In this document: positions 10,121 through 23,400 of the stretch, piece by piece
Numbering within the stretch: position 1 is the stretch's first letter
How the letters are laid out: each line of letters begins with the position of its first letter
Assembly: GCF_001625215.2 (NCBI RefSeq)
Contig: NC_030384.2
Location: 44,240,390 to 44,304,389, forward strand
Source: Daucus carota subsp. sativus
Lineage: Eukaryota; Streptophyta; Magnoliopsida; Apiales; Apiaceae
Length of the DNA stretch: 64,000 nt
Reading direction: 5' to 3'
The notes under the pieces: model-generated
The model's database searches: none
Seen by the model: only the letters and a program-made list of their open reading frames with translations
Told to the model about the DNA's origin: nothing
Program-made: the position numbers and the translations under genes

Positions 10121-13100
10121 CTAAAGCCAGCGTTTCGGCGACTTGGTAGAAGCGCGGACTGGAGGGGGTGAAATGGCGCGGGATGAACCTGTGGGAATAA
10201 CAGCTTTAGAAAATAGAGTCAAGATCTTGCATGTGGCGAACAAAAATACCAACATTTAAAGACATCAAAGTAGGTATTGTGGTTGAGGCTTGAAATGTGA
10301 GTTCATCTGGCACTTACTAAAGCCATTTAAATTGACTCCAACTGAGGTTGTACTTGACATGTTTGGGCACTGTGTCCCACTCAGTGACCGTCTTCTCAGT
10401 GTCCTTGCATTGCCCGAAGTTGGCGACTTTATGTTAAGACTTCCATCTGCTTTTATTAGAGGTGTTTCCTTCTGTTTATGTTGGTTCCTGTACATTCACA
10501 CGAGTCAGAAGCATTTTTTTATAACAGATTTAAAAAAATTATGATTAATAGCACGTAATTGTTATCAAGAAATTATAGCTCGGATTATGGAGCAGCAGCA
10601 TACCTTTTCTCAGAGCCATTGATCAATCTCCCGATGGCCCGAAGCGATTTCCTTATATGAGATGCTTTTCCATTTGCAATAGCTGTCGTGCTAGTTGTCT
10701 GCGACTCCAAAGGAGTCACCAAGTCACCTTTGGCAAAGACAGTTGGCTCAGGTGTTTTGGGTAATTGAAGTGAAGGAACTTTAATTTCACTTCCACCTCT
10801 TGCTACTTGATTATTATAAACAGCATTTACAGTACTCCTCGGAGCCATTTGACGAGATACATCAAGTGTAGAATCAACATGACTAGGGAACACTTTTGGC
10901 TTGGAAGCTGCCTGAGGTGCACCAGTCCTCTCTAAATTAGCGGAGTCTTTGTTCACATATCTTGGACCTTCCAAACTTAGTCTTCTTGTTCGACTTTGCA
11001 TGGAAGGAGTTTTAAGCACCTTTTTGTCTTCCAAATATGCTGTCTTCCCTTTTTTTGTTGTGCTGCAATTTTCGACGCTAAGCCTCCGAGGACGAGGAGG
11101 AGTTCTCTCAGCATTTGCTTGACCTTTCTCCAACACATAATTTGTTCCCTTAGGTCCAGTTTCCTTTGCTTTCTCCAATTTAACGACACTGGAAGTTCCG
11201 ATACTTAATCTGCGGGCGCGTGGTGATTTCTTTATTGTTGGGGTGTAGCGATTCTCAACCTTCAACCCTCGAGGCGGAGGAGTTATCTCAGCAGAAGCAC
11301 CAGGTAACAAGGGACTTGTTTCTTTGGTTCTATTTGCAAGAGCTTTCTCTCTTCTAATTGTATTAGAAGTTTCAATACTCAGCCTTCTAGGACGCAATGG
11401 GGTTTGGTTGGTTATTAATTTAGGCTTATCTGAAGGTGATCTGTTTTCCTTGAGAATGTTAACTACTGAGCTCTGCCTATTCCTCTTAGACAATGCCTTT
11501 TTGAGGCTCTCAAGCTGCAAAATTTCAGGAAAAAAAAAAGTCATGATCATGAAAAGTTTGGTCAGATCATTTAGCAACAACAAAGCTTGCTCAGATCATG
11601 TCCCAGTTCGACTCTTATCTCAAATAAACTCATAAAGTCATCAGTTAAAATTAATGAACTTATTCACACAAGAGGATGATCACCTGGGGGGAAAAAAAGA
11701 AACTTGTGTGACGAAAGAAGAACTCATTTATTATCAACACAAGCATCAACATATGTGCCTTTTCATCAGGCATAAACACAAGATGCTAAGAAATAATATG
11801 GTAAAAAGCAAGCAATCTTAAATATACAAATTGCTAAAGCCAAGAAGATTTTTTTATTGCCAGTTCTTATGGCTTTAACACAGCTCAGGCTCTATAATAA
11901 GATTAAAGAAGCATGTCCCGACACAGGTCTTTGATATTTAGAGCGGGATACCTCTTTCCGAAGCTCTGTTTCCTCTGCACTAACATCAGCAACCGCCAAA
12001 GTTTTTTCAAGTCCTGTTATAATCATTTGTGTCAGCATATAACCTAGGTAATATATAAATAAATTTGATTTTTTAGAAAAAACTTTTAACTTCTACGATC
12101 ATCAAGTCGCTGACTGATGATGCATAGCCGCAATTTATTAAAGATTTTATAAATGATTTTAATTATCAGTAGAGAACTTTAATGAGTTTATATTTATCTA
12201 ACCTTTCAGATCCTGAACCTTATTATGCAAGTTTATGTTCTCTTTCACAACCTTATGATATCTGAGAGCTGCTGCAGACATATCTTGCACATGAGTCTCT
12301 GGCCAATTGTAAGAAAGAAAAACGTTATTACTTTCGAGAGTATCCTGTGCAATTGCACAGCCAGTGGCTACTTTCAACAATAAAATATGCACACATTTTC
12401 TCATTTAACATATTGGTTGTAAGACATCCAATTCTCTAATATTCAGTACACAGCAAGCGTATGCACATCATTCCCCAAATATTAGCATGAGCCATCATTC
12501 TTTCATATATTGTACGTCCTAACTATTATGTGCAACTTGCAGTGCATATAAATTTCCGGTATGATGAAGTTAAATGTTGCATTTTTAGATGCTCAACACC
12601 AATGGGGTTTACTGTAATGTTATGATGAAGATACTTAAACAGTTTGTGGCATACCCAGTTGTTTCATGTCTGTTTGCAATTGGGACTGCAAGCCTTCAAA
12701 CTCCTTCTTTGTTCTTGACAGCAATGACTTAATTTCCTGCAGGACAATGATTTTTATTGATAATGCATCAAAGAGAGAACAACGCAATCAGGTACATTTT
12801 AGCTACTGTAGACAGAATCAACTAATAATTTAAATGCCAATGTTGAACAGAAGTTTCCAATCTCAATAGTTTGAATTTGTTTCAAAAACCAATATAATAT
12901 CTACGACACAAACAAATGAATAGAAATGTAAAATCACAGAAATGCATTAAATAAATAGCTTACTGAAAGTTCATTTTCTTGCATCTTGAAAATCATGTGA
13001 TGATTGCAGTAACCTTTGTTTGAGCAAGCTCTGCAACACTGCAATTACAAAGAAGTGTGGCACAACTGAATCAAATCATTTTGACTCCGAAAATTTTTAT

Positions 13101-16100
13101 TTGCAGTAAGAAAGGTTAAAAATGGACCAAATGGTCATGCTAACTGAACATGATGATGAAGCACTTATAGATCATAATCAAAGTATCAATGAAACATACA
13201 AACAAATTCAATTATGGAGGAGGCGGAGGGGGGGGGGGGGGGGGGGGATGCTGTGAAGTTAATCGAAATGTTTTATACAGGGTGTGCGCCTATTGTGCAA
13301 AGGACAGAATCTACTATATCAGATAAAACTGGAAGAACTGGGCAGATGGGACGAAATAAGAAAATGTAACAGCTGCGATGTTTGTGCGTCATACTTCAAA
13401 TATCGTGTAGGAGTTCAATATACACTTCATATGAAAGACAAGTAGAACAAGTGATCATAACAATTTAGAATTTCATTAATTTGCAATTGACTCTACTTTG
13501 TACTCGTGAAGCGTGGGTGAGATCATAAATCTCATAAAGCATTTTCTTTTGGCACTATATTAAATAGAAGGAATGAAAGTTGGTAAGAATCAAAACCACA
13601 AGAATTAATGAGATATTTTACTAAAATTACCTTCCTGTTCCCAAGAACTGAGGAGTTTTCCGTTAATGTAGTTCTTTTTGAGTGTGTGATGGAGTTGCAT
13701 TCTTCTGCTGAACAATCAACTAGGGCTGGCTTCACCTGGTCAGGAAAATTAAATTTTGAGTTTAGGGAAACATATCTATCAAACAAACATATAAAATGCA
13801 AGTAGAATATAAGAGACTCAAATGGCAGTTCATTGCTCAACTTGATAGTCTATCCACCTACATATACGACTAGTTGTTTCATTATAAATAAAATGCTGGC
13901 AAGGGGACTGGAACCTGCAACCAGGTTTTAAATTAGCCAGCCGGGGCAGCCAATGTTTACACTGCTATTTGGCAAGACTTGCACAGTTAACACTGTACAA
14001 CTAGGTATTGACATGCACGTCTACATTCTTCACTTGCTGCATGCTTCCAATAAACTTAAAACGGTTCATCAGTGTCCCGGCACTCGATATTACCAACTTG
14101 TTAAACTATTAATACTCACTTGGGCCACAATAACAATATCTACAATTTTGAGCTGCTTTTACACTAAACTTCAACTAGTGGCAAAGTCTCTCTGGCATCA
14201 TTAAATGAAGACAAGAGAGAACAGATGTCCCCATCAAGCGTTATATTTACCCTTATCTACATGCAGAAATATTAGGCTCATTACTTTTTTATCTACATGC
14301 AGAAATATGAAACATAAATTAAGCTGCCTACCTCTTTATTTTACAATATAAATTTACTGAAAATGAAATTGCAATTAGTTATCTGCCCATCAACAAACTA
14401 TATTAATATATAAGGGAAATCAAATCATAAGAGATTTGATCGATGTACTAATAAGAGACAGAAGAGTCATGTAAAGTCGAACTATCCTCAAATATAGACA
14501 ACTGTTTTCCTGTTCCAGGCAAGAATTACACAATCATGCAAGAAAAGATCAATGCGCTGCTACAGTTTTCTTTCATTATGAACACACCTCTGTTAGCATG
14601 TTCTGAACTTGTCCTTCCAAACAGCTTGACATAGTCTGGCGTAATAAATTGATTGCAGACTGTAATAGAGTTGCGTCAGATAAAAATCTGTTCTTTCATA
14701 TCTAAACCTACAAACATAATAATAAATGAAGAAATACCTGATTTCCACTGCGAAAGGAAGCAAGAAGGTTAGCATCTATGTTTTCCTTTTTATCTACCAT
14801 ACATTCAGCAAGAGCCGCAACCAATAAATCTGCAATATCCAGAAGATGGAAAAGGAACGGAGTAATTTAAAATACAACAAAGTAATATGTATAATAAACC
14901 AAGCCATCTGGGAAAGTTCATTAGATGTTTATTGTTTGTAAATCAGAGGATGGCCATATATTGGTTATCATTTTGTAGAGCAAAGAGAAACTGCACATCA
15001 TCTTTTTCATTCAAAAATTGTACATCAGGAGAAAAGGATTTCATACCACAAGACAGATTCAGAACACTAATCATTTGTGTTTCACAAAGTTGTCCTTTTT
15101 ACTCAACAAAGAATTTACCGGCCTGTATAGGCAATCAGTTTTCATTCACATATTTCTAGATCCAGAGAAAATGATTTTATACCACAAAATAGATTCAGAA
15201 CACTAGTCATTCGTATTTCGCTAAGTTGTCCTTCACTCAATTAAGACTTTTTACCAGCTTTGCCTGGGCCGGGGGATTAATTTGTACAACTCACATCATA
15301 TATTTCAGTACCTTCACCCAAAAATAACACACACTCTCGTACTGTTCGAACGTACCACCTTGCACAAACTTAAACCTCTTTAAAAAATAGCCATATTAGA
15401 TACCTCATATGAATTCTATTTATATAGAATTTGAATTATATAGTATTTTAAAAACATTCAGCTAGGATGCAAACCAGTAAATGATCAATTAGATAAAGAA
15501 AGGTAACTAACCTTCAAGTTCCTGTGTTCCGCTCTCAGCAAATGTTTTTCTATTGCAGCTTGCATTCATATCTAGTCGCCTATGAGGGTCAGTAGAAGTT
15601 TCCTCTAAAACATGTGAGTGAATTTTACCCACATAATGCGTTACAAATGGGGATCTTTGAGGCTTTAATGATACATATTCTCCACCCCTCTGCTTCCTTT
15701 CATGGAAAACTTTAAGCTCTAAAATGCAATCAACGACCTTAGCTGATGATCCAGCCTCCAGATTGTCCTAATAACATACAAAAGTCAGTTTTCTGCATGA
15801 GTGATAGTAAGAAATTTTATAAATACTGATATCGTGTGTAACACACCCTTTCGAGGACAGGTGCTTCAAAAGTTGTTAATTTTAACTTTTCTGCCGCTAC
15901 CAAAAAGTTCCTAACATTTTCAAAGTATTGATAAGCTGGCAATGGCTGGGAATCCCATTTTTGTGATTCTGACGGCAAGTGATTCTCGACAACCTAACAT
16001 TAAATGCAAAACACCTCTCAATTAGTAAAAAATAGAAACCCTAGAAATTCAGTCATTCATATGCAACGATTACCCTAAACAAGTAAATTAAACAGATAGA

Positions 16101-16618
16101 TAATATCGTATTTTTTACCTTTTGAACTGATCCTGGCTGAATCTTGTTAATTGCATTACAAAGAACCAACCCACTTCTCAAACAAGAAATAAATTCCCTT
16201 TCCGACGGCTGCTTAGATATTCCGAGAGGCCCGACTAGGCTCTCAAGCCACTCCTTCGCTTGGTACCGCCTCAAAGCTTCACATTCACATTCACAAATCA
16301 AACAACGAAATAACAAATTGGGTGAAATCATCATATTCCACACATAAGTTTGTGCCTAAACATGCAACTGTCATGTGTCTGTGATATGTGTGCGCACCAC
16401 CAATTTCATCATAACAAACACACAAATCTTCAAATACAAATTGAATGAAATATCAAAGAAGATATTCAATTACATGAAATAAATGAATCAAAAAATAAAT
16501 CTTGAAAAAACAGAAACAAAACAATTATTTTCTTAAGGAAGAGTAAAAAACCTGCTTCTTCAGCTTTTCTTCCAGCAAGATTCAATTCATGTAGCGTCTT
16601 TTTCACACAAATCTCCAT
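10121..16618 (-). CDS. Kinesin-14-like protein with CH domain, motor domain missing
   Basis: Fourteen exons on the minus strand: 16618-16552, 16276-16119, 15993-15847, 15767-15512, 14829-14738, 14659-14588, 13735-13631, 13038-12964, 12736-12655, 12298-12203, 12013-11952, 11514-10604, 10487-10318, 10188-10121. All introns are GT-AG, phases match, total 2361 nt, 786 aa. N-terminal RKAEEA and a calponin-homology domain (about residues 23-160; RYQAKEWLESLVGPLGI, GLVLCNAINKIQPG, AYQYFENVRNFL) are typical of plant KIN-14 proteins that bind actin and microtubules. Then come a Cys-rich exon (CCRACSNKGYC, about 300-310) and a coiled coil ending KVQDLKG at residue 384. In the family the ~330-residue motor starts right here. 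Instead the next exon reads LEKTLAVADVSAEETELRKE and continues with LESLKKAL, the post-motor segment. The tail keeps IRKSLRAIGRLINGSEKR, NARTLRRRSLSGTQ and the terminal PKRWL. No P-loop GQTGSGKT or switch motif exists anywhere in the locus. Real motorless paralogue, recent deletion, or assembly loss are all possible. Confidence 0.85.
12014..12202 (-). other. Intron 10, site of the missing motor domain
   Basis: A 189-nt GT-AG intron with AT-rich sequence and no motor-like codons. In other plant kinesin-14 genes the motor exons would lie between the flanking exons, which here meet in phase 1 (KVQDLK-G). The loss is clean: neither flanking exon is frameshifted. Confidence 0.75.
13228..13247. repeat. 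Poly-G run of 20 in intron 7
   Basis: Uninterrupted run of 20 G inside intron 7 of the kinesin-like gene. Length in the assembly may be unreliable. No function is inferred. Confidence 0.9.
15029..15255. repeat. Tandem duplication of about 90-bp blocks in intron 4
   Basis: The block beginning 'aaaggatttcataccacaag' (15034) recurs diverged at about 15165 ('aaaatgattttataccacaa'), with 'gattcagaacacta' and 'agttgtcctt' shared. It lies within intron 4 of the kinesin-like gene. Confidence 0.65.
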
Positions 16619-17326
16619 CTTTAATCTTAATCAATCAAAACCTACGAAATTCACAAAACAAAAAAAATTTAAACAAACTATTTTTTTTTCAGCGCAAGAT
16701 AAACCCTAAATTTCAATTTGGGGAAAAACAGTAATGATGAAAGAGAGAGGGGATAAAAGTACTCACTTAATTGTGTTATGTTCTTGATTGACAAACAAAC
16801 AGAGCCTTAATTCTCTGGTTTGTGATGGAGAGTTTGTAACTGTAGAGATGATGCACTGTACTTGCTGTTTATATCTCTTTATTTAGGTTCGGATACGAAC
16901 CTTAGGTTACGAATATGAACGTTACTTCTGTTCTCAATTCAAATAAGTGGGTCCCAGCTGGCAGTATTTCCATATTCTATATCTAGATTTATTATCCAAA
17001 CGTAAAGCATGGTTTTAAATTACATAAGATCTCCTCAGATATCAGATATCAGATATTAGTAATGAACATTTAATTTGTGCAATTAGTGTGATTTTAGAAT
17101 TATAATTTGAAATCGTCGAGTTTAATTAAACAGAGATTAAATCATTAAAAAATGAAGATGATGTCGTGCTTATGTAGTTTTTTCACTCCAATAATTAACG
17201 CATCTTATCTTAACAACAGTTTTAAACACTCTACATATTGTAACCGCAAAAGGAATATGAACATTCTGACTTGTACATGATCTCATGGTGAAATTAGTAA
17301 TGTCACAGGATTAACTAAAGTAATGA

Positions 17327-17750
17327 TGTTGATTCAAATTATATAAATAGTTAATATAACATTTTTTTTGATAAAAATAGTTTATATTGACATGTTACTA
17401 TTAATTTATTACATATTTTTATATAAAAGGTAAATAATAAATATTGAAAAAACATTATAGTTCAAGGAAACAAGAAAATGAATAGCAAAAATTAATTACT
17501 ATTACCTTATTTAATGTGATAAATAATACTTAATAAATACAATTTATTTTATTCGTTGCTCAATCAAATCTTCAACTTCATCAACGTACAATAAATTTCT
17601 CAAATATCTATATCGGTGCAAAACAGTTAATTTAATATGTCCAAAAAAATAAAGAAATCACTTACCGATCGACAACGAGCTTACACATTTCCAATAATCA
17701 TAAATACACGTGTCCAATTTCTGCGGCATGCCCACAGTGTCAAACTTATG
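17327..17750. repeat. Dispersed direct repeat, copy 1
   Basis: Matches 19960-20475 over most of its length, from 'gatgttgattcaaattatat' through 'aatatgtccaaaaaaataaa' and 'accgatcgacaacgagctta' to 'cagtgtcaaa'. Copy 2 has internal insertions, including a repeated 'gataaaaatagtttatat' unit and about 60 bp near 20225-20283. No terminal inverted repeats were recognised. Confidence 0.7.
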
Positions 17751-19959
17751 ATATGTATAATTATTTGTTATAGCATGGGTCCGTTCGGGTTACAAATAGA
17801 CAATTAATACAATTAGAATAAATTTTTTCAAAAGTTCAAAAAAAATATATAGTTGAATTTTGGGTTGAGAAGTTGCAAATTATTTTATTTAGAAATGAAA
17901 ATTTAGAAACAATATACAAAAAATTGTATTTAAAAGTGACATATTTTATTCATGTCTTTCACCACCTCTTCCGGGGTATGATTAGACCTCTGCTACCTTT
18001 ACGTTGACTGAGAACATGACCCAAACAATGTAGGACAAGGCAAGTCCTAAACTTACAAGTGTAACGAAAGTCACCACAGATAGGTTTGCATATGCTGAGA
18101 TTGATTCTTTCAACATTTCTCATAACTCAAAAGTTATTGATACAAAATGAACTTGAAAAAAATTGTACCGAGTAAACTCTTTGTTTCCAGCAAGCTGACA
18201 AATATACACTTGCTTGTATGGTGCTTATTTCTTCTTTTTCGGCTACTTTTGACTTGGATGCTCACTACTTAGTGATCGACTATTTTGTTACTTTAAATCC
18301 CTTTACTGTGTTTAAATATATTTAAAATTTTATAATAACTCTTTAATTGAATTAATTTTAAAAAATAATTGAATTCAAAAGATTTATTAGATAATTAAAT
18401 CAATTTTGTTGTATCATCAAAGTTGGAAAGTTCATCAGAAACTTCATTCAGGTTCTTGGCAACTTTATCGAAATTGCCCAAGTTCAAACTACTTTTTTGA
18501 TAGTAATGGAATGACTACGATACAACTAGCTAGGATCTATAGCTGGAACTAGGTAAAACGAGTGGATCCAGAATTTTCGAGACTCGGAGATTCGTTTCCC
18601 ATCATCGTATAAAATCTAATCTTATGATTCAGATGCTAAAATTTTGTTCTTCTACCATGTTTTTCCACATTAGGAAAAAAAATATTATGTAAAATAATGT
18701 AACCGACAAGCATAATACTTGCATCACATAACATTAATCAATTGAAGCGGTTATATGCAACTAAATTAAAAGAAACGGTTATATGAAAGTATACTAAAAG
18801 ATTGTGATTGGGTCTCCAAGTCTTTAATTTCATATTGCTCTACATGTCTCTAACTTCATATTACTCTACATTATACCCAACTCATGATGTATATAAACAT
18901 TAACATATTACAGTAATTAAGATAAAGCTAAACATCAACATATTACAGTAATTAAGATAGAGCAACATATCTAGAGTATTACACGGTCTTCTCAGACACC
19001 CGTGACTCTGTCCTAAAAAATACTGTAGACCATGCAAACAAGACAACTACTACATGTTTTCACCACAGAAAAGAGAAACCAGCCATCAAGATGAAGCAAG
19101 CATCACCTAACCTAATCCTAGACGTTAACACATTCTTGTCTTAATAAACATATAATGTAATTTATTCAATTTAATTCAAAGTGCGAGGCCTTCAACACTT
19201 TGGCATGTCAGAAATAATACTCATACTAAAGCTTTTTCAAATTATCTACACTTACCAGGCAGGAAACTAGTGAATTAGTAACACAAGCAATTAAGATAAT
19301 GAAACTTGGTCGATAAACGCCAAAATTTGAAATCCCCAAAAATTTCACTGTAAAACTCTTGTAGAATTGACTACCAAAGGAGGTATAAAAGATGACATGT
19401 CAGCAATGTAAATTGCTCCCACAAAACCTAAATTTGATACCACAGTCTACTTTTTTGCAATAATAGCTATACTCATCTACACTATTACTGAAGAAATCCA
19501 AGGTTTTAGCTTCAAAAGAAATGTCTCCCACCAGCTCACAAGCAATACCAGGGTTTGATGTGCACAAGCTGCTGAACATAAAGAACAGAGTAGTTAGTCA
19601 AACTGAATAAATTTTAAAACTTAAGCAGGATCAATTATAAATAAACTGTCTAATACATCAAGACAATAACCATGCATGATCATGCAACTACAAAATTATG
19701 CAAAGTAGGGTAAAGCCCTCCCTCTTATACCAGGGACGCTGAACCAGCCCAAAATGTAAACAAGAGAAACTATATCAGCACTATATAGATGAAACATATG
19801 AGGGAAACAAAAAATGTAGAAGATTCAGCTGAAACATCAGGAGAATCAAGAAAGTAAAAACACACAGTAAAGTCATTCTGGTCCTTTAGAAGGAACCCAA
19901 ACTTCCGTACTCTCTCCGATCTTTCGTTTTATGCAGAGATGTCAATATAAAGTAATGAT

Positions 19960-20475
19960 GTTGATTCAAATTATATAATAGTTTATATCGACATTTTTTT
20001 TGATAAAAATAGTTTATATCGACATTTTTTTGGATAAAAATAGTTTATATTGACATGTTACTATTAATTTATTACATATTTTTATATAAAAAAATAAATA
20101 ATAAATATTGAAAAAACATTATAGTTCAAGGAAACAAGAAAATGAATAGCAAAAATAAATTACTATTACCTTATTTAATCTTATAAATAATACTCAATAA
20201 ATACAATTTATTTCATTCGTTGCTCAATATATAAGAATAAAACTTTAATTCACTTAAGCTAAACTAATCAAATACAATACCCTTCAACTCTTCAACTTCA
20301 TCAACTTACAATAAATTTCTTAAATATCTATATCGATGCAATTGCAAAACAGTTAATTTAATATGTCCAAAAAAAATAAAAAAATCACATACCGATCGAC
20401 AACGAGCTTACAAATTTCCAATAATCATGAATACATGTATCCAATTTCTACATGTTGAGATTGCCCAGTGTCAAA
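19960..20475. repeat. Dispersed direct repeat, copy 2
   Basis: Partner of 17327-17750, same orientation, about 2.6 kb away. The extra 'tttgataaaaatagtttata' unit makes this copy longer. Confidence 0.7.
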
Positions 20476-23400
20476 GTTGAGATTGTCTGTCACTCACGAA
20501 GGATTAGTCCAATATCTCTCAGATCAAAATAACTTATATATATAATTTCTCTAGTCTCGTAATCATACATTCTCGTAAATTAATCCCGTATATCTTACTC
20601 TAAAATCACAAATTCAAGTATCATACAAGTTCTCTAAAATCACAAATTCAAGTATCATACAAGTTTGATAACTTGAAATAAAATGAGATATGACTAAATC
20701 GAAAGATAAACCAAACGTAAAAAAATATTACACCACCCAATAATTGTAAACAATCTACAAAGTTTTCAGTGACAATAACGTAACACTGTATTTTTTATTC
20801 TTCCTCTTCTTTATTTCTTTTAAACATTCTTGAATTTTTTTCCTCTAATTACTACATCTTTAGAATAAATCCTAATTATAATATATATGTAGAGAGACAC
20901 AAATGAGCGATATTAATCACACATATTAAAAAAATATGAATACAACTCATTGATATTACGACTCTATTGTGCAGTTATCGAAAAAATATAAATAGATTAT
21001 AATTAAAAATAAATAAACTTGGAGATGGTATATTTAAGTCGTTACGATTTTATTGTGCGGCTATCGAACAAATTTTGTGATCAATATTGAGTTATTTTAA
21101 AGTTGTCGATATCAATAAAATTTTTGTATCTGTATGATTGTTGGTGATTTTACTACAAACATATTTGCAATGTAATTTTTCGTTACATTTATATTACTTT
21201 TCCTGATAAATAACATAAATGATAGTCAACGTAACCTTTTTATCACAATATCCAAGAATTCTTGTATGTGGAATAAATATATTAGAATTTTATTAAACAT
21301 CAAAAGATTTTAATTTTTCTGAATCAAAAAAGAAAAAATAACCATCGATCCAGGATTTGTCAAATTATATAAAGAAATTCAAACTTACAAAATTTGGTTA
21401 AAAGGATCGGGAAGAGTATAACATGACGATTTCGTTGTCATAAAGTCTAGGTTGTTGTTTAATATTGAAGAGGGAGCATTAAACTATTAATACAACTTTG
21501 TTTTCCTGGCCAATTATATCCAGCAGTCACCATCATGCTTGCATGCATGCTTGAATCTTGATAATCCGGACATCATATTATCACCATCCTTTATATAGGA
21601 GTATATATTATCGCTTCATAAAATATTTGCAAACTTGACGAAGAAATTATTTTATTGATTTCTTTTTTCCCCTTACAATACCATACTGGGAAACGGTACT
21701 AGTAGGTGTGCGTTCGGCTGATGAATAGAATGACGTAAAAATAGAAGATTCCGAGTGGTGGCATATCGAGGAATTATTTTAAAACAGGTTAATTTGTATT
21801 TAGAAAAAGTTATTTAAATTAATATTTTAATACATTAACATTATATAATATAATATTAAGTATTATAATAACATTATTCTACATGTCCTACATTTGAAAT
21901 ATCATTGTAATATCTTCGACATTAATTGAATTATATTACATTCTTTGGATGTCATATAAATTTTTACAATTTTTTGTATATACAGTGTAATATTTTTATT
22001 TTCTTTTAAATTCAGCGGGTCTTAGCACCGATCTTTACTAGATTCTCTCTTGATTCGAATTTTTTTATTTATTTATTTAGTTCTTAGTTCTTATTTGGTC
22101 CTCCTTAATTCTGACACATTATTGATTTTTTCTGTTATATTTAGATTTTAGTCCTTAGTTTTTAATAGGTCTTCTCTTATATCTGACAAATTATTATTAT
22201 TTTTTTTGTTATATTCAGTCCTTAGTTCTTAATAGGTCCTCCCTTAATTCTGAGGTTCAGCTAATCTTGTGATATTTGAATTCCTGGTTTCGTCGTTAAC
22301 ATCAACTACACATCAATTCTTTCGAGATTTATGTTGCCTTGCAAAAAATCAATCCTTAGTACAAAAAACTAAAAATGATTCATGCTACGTTAATTGTGGT
22401 CTTCGCATACATCTTCAATAGAATCAATACCTAAAACTCCACTCGCACGATGGTATTAGGCTATTAGCTATGATTATCTCTGATTTAAAACAGTCCTCAT
22501 GAATTGTGATAAAAAATAGAGTAACTTTTTTCATTTGAAACCAAAAGAAAGCTTATATGTGTTTATTAATCATTTGAATAGGATTGCATTGTCTCGTTTC
22601 ATTTGTATACAGAAACACAATACGCCAATACATAGCAAAGTAATATTTTTGACGAGCGTCCAAAGGTACAACAGGATGAAAGACATCTCGATCACAATAA
22701 TTATTCGGCCTTACAATTCCAATAACATGATTGTAAACTTTAGTAGTAACAAATTATTAAGATTGTGCCCGCGTTGTTTTCCCGTGTTAAAATATTGCAA
22801 GTACGTCTATAAATCAATAGATTATTGAAATAAGCTCTATCGAAAGCAATATATTATGGTTTTACTTGGGGTTACTTTAGTACAAAGTCATAAAATCATA
22901 ATTATGAATGATGATGACGTAAATTTAAACAAATCATAGACAATAATATATGATATACGAAAAGGAAAATAATATCTGGTAGTAACAGATTCCACGTGTC
23001 CGAATATAAAATAGGCGTGGCCGTCAAAATTGTTAGGCCACCAATTTGATTGGACATCTCGCAAAGCATGCTTAGTTTGGAACCGGCCCGATTAATTAAT
23101 CCAAAGCTGCAGTGATAGTATGTAATGATACACTTGTAATAATGACATTGTTTAATTAGACTCCTGATTAATTTTTTTCCTCACTCATAATTGCATCTGA
23201 GTGATAATTATTTTCGTACTCCCATTTTTCATGACATTTATATTTGTAGCTCATTTTTGATAAATTAGCCGAATAACAAATTTCTTTTTATTTAGTTCAT
23301 CTTTTTATAAATTAAAATTTTGATATCAATTTTTTTAAAAAATATAATGATTACAATTGTCTGCTTAAGATAATTAAAATTATGTGTCAAAATACAAAAA

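Noticed and set aside
10585..11583. A 332-codon minus-strand frame ending GSEKRYAAAP
   Set aside because: The start and end are intronic read-through. The exon begins at 11514 after a TTTTGCAG-type acceptor and ends at 10604 before GTATGC. Two more exons (10487-10318 and 10188-10121) supply the family-like C-terminus.
17982..18118. Apparent small membrane protein on the minus strand (starts MLKESISAYANLSVV)
   Set aside because: On careful rereading the frame stops after ~20 codons; the hydrophobic continuation needs a 2-base shift. Not a gene.
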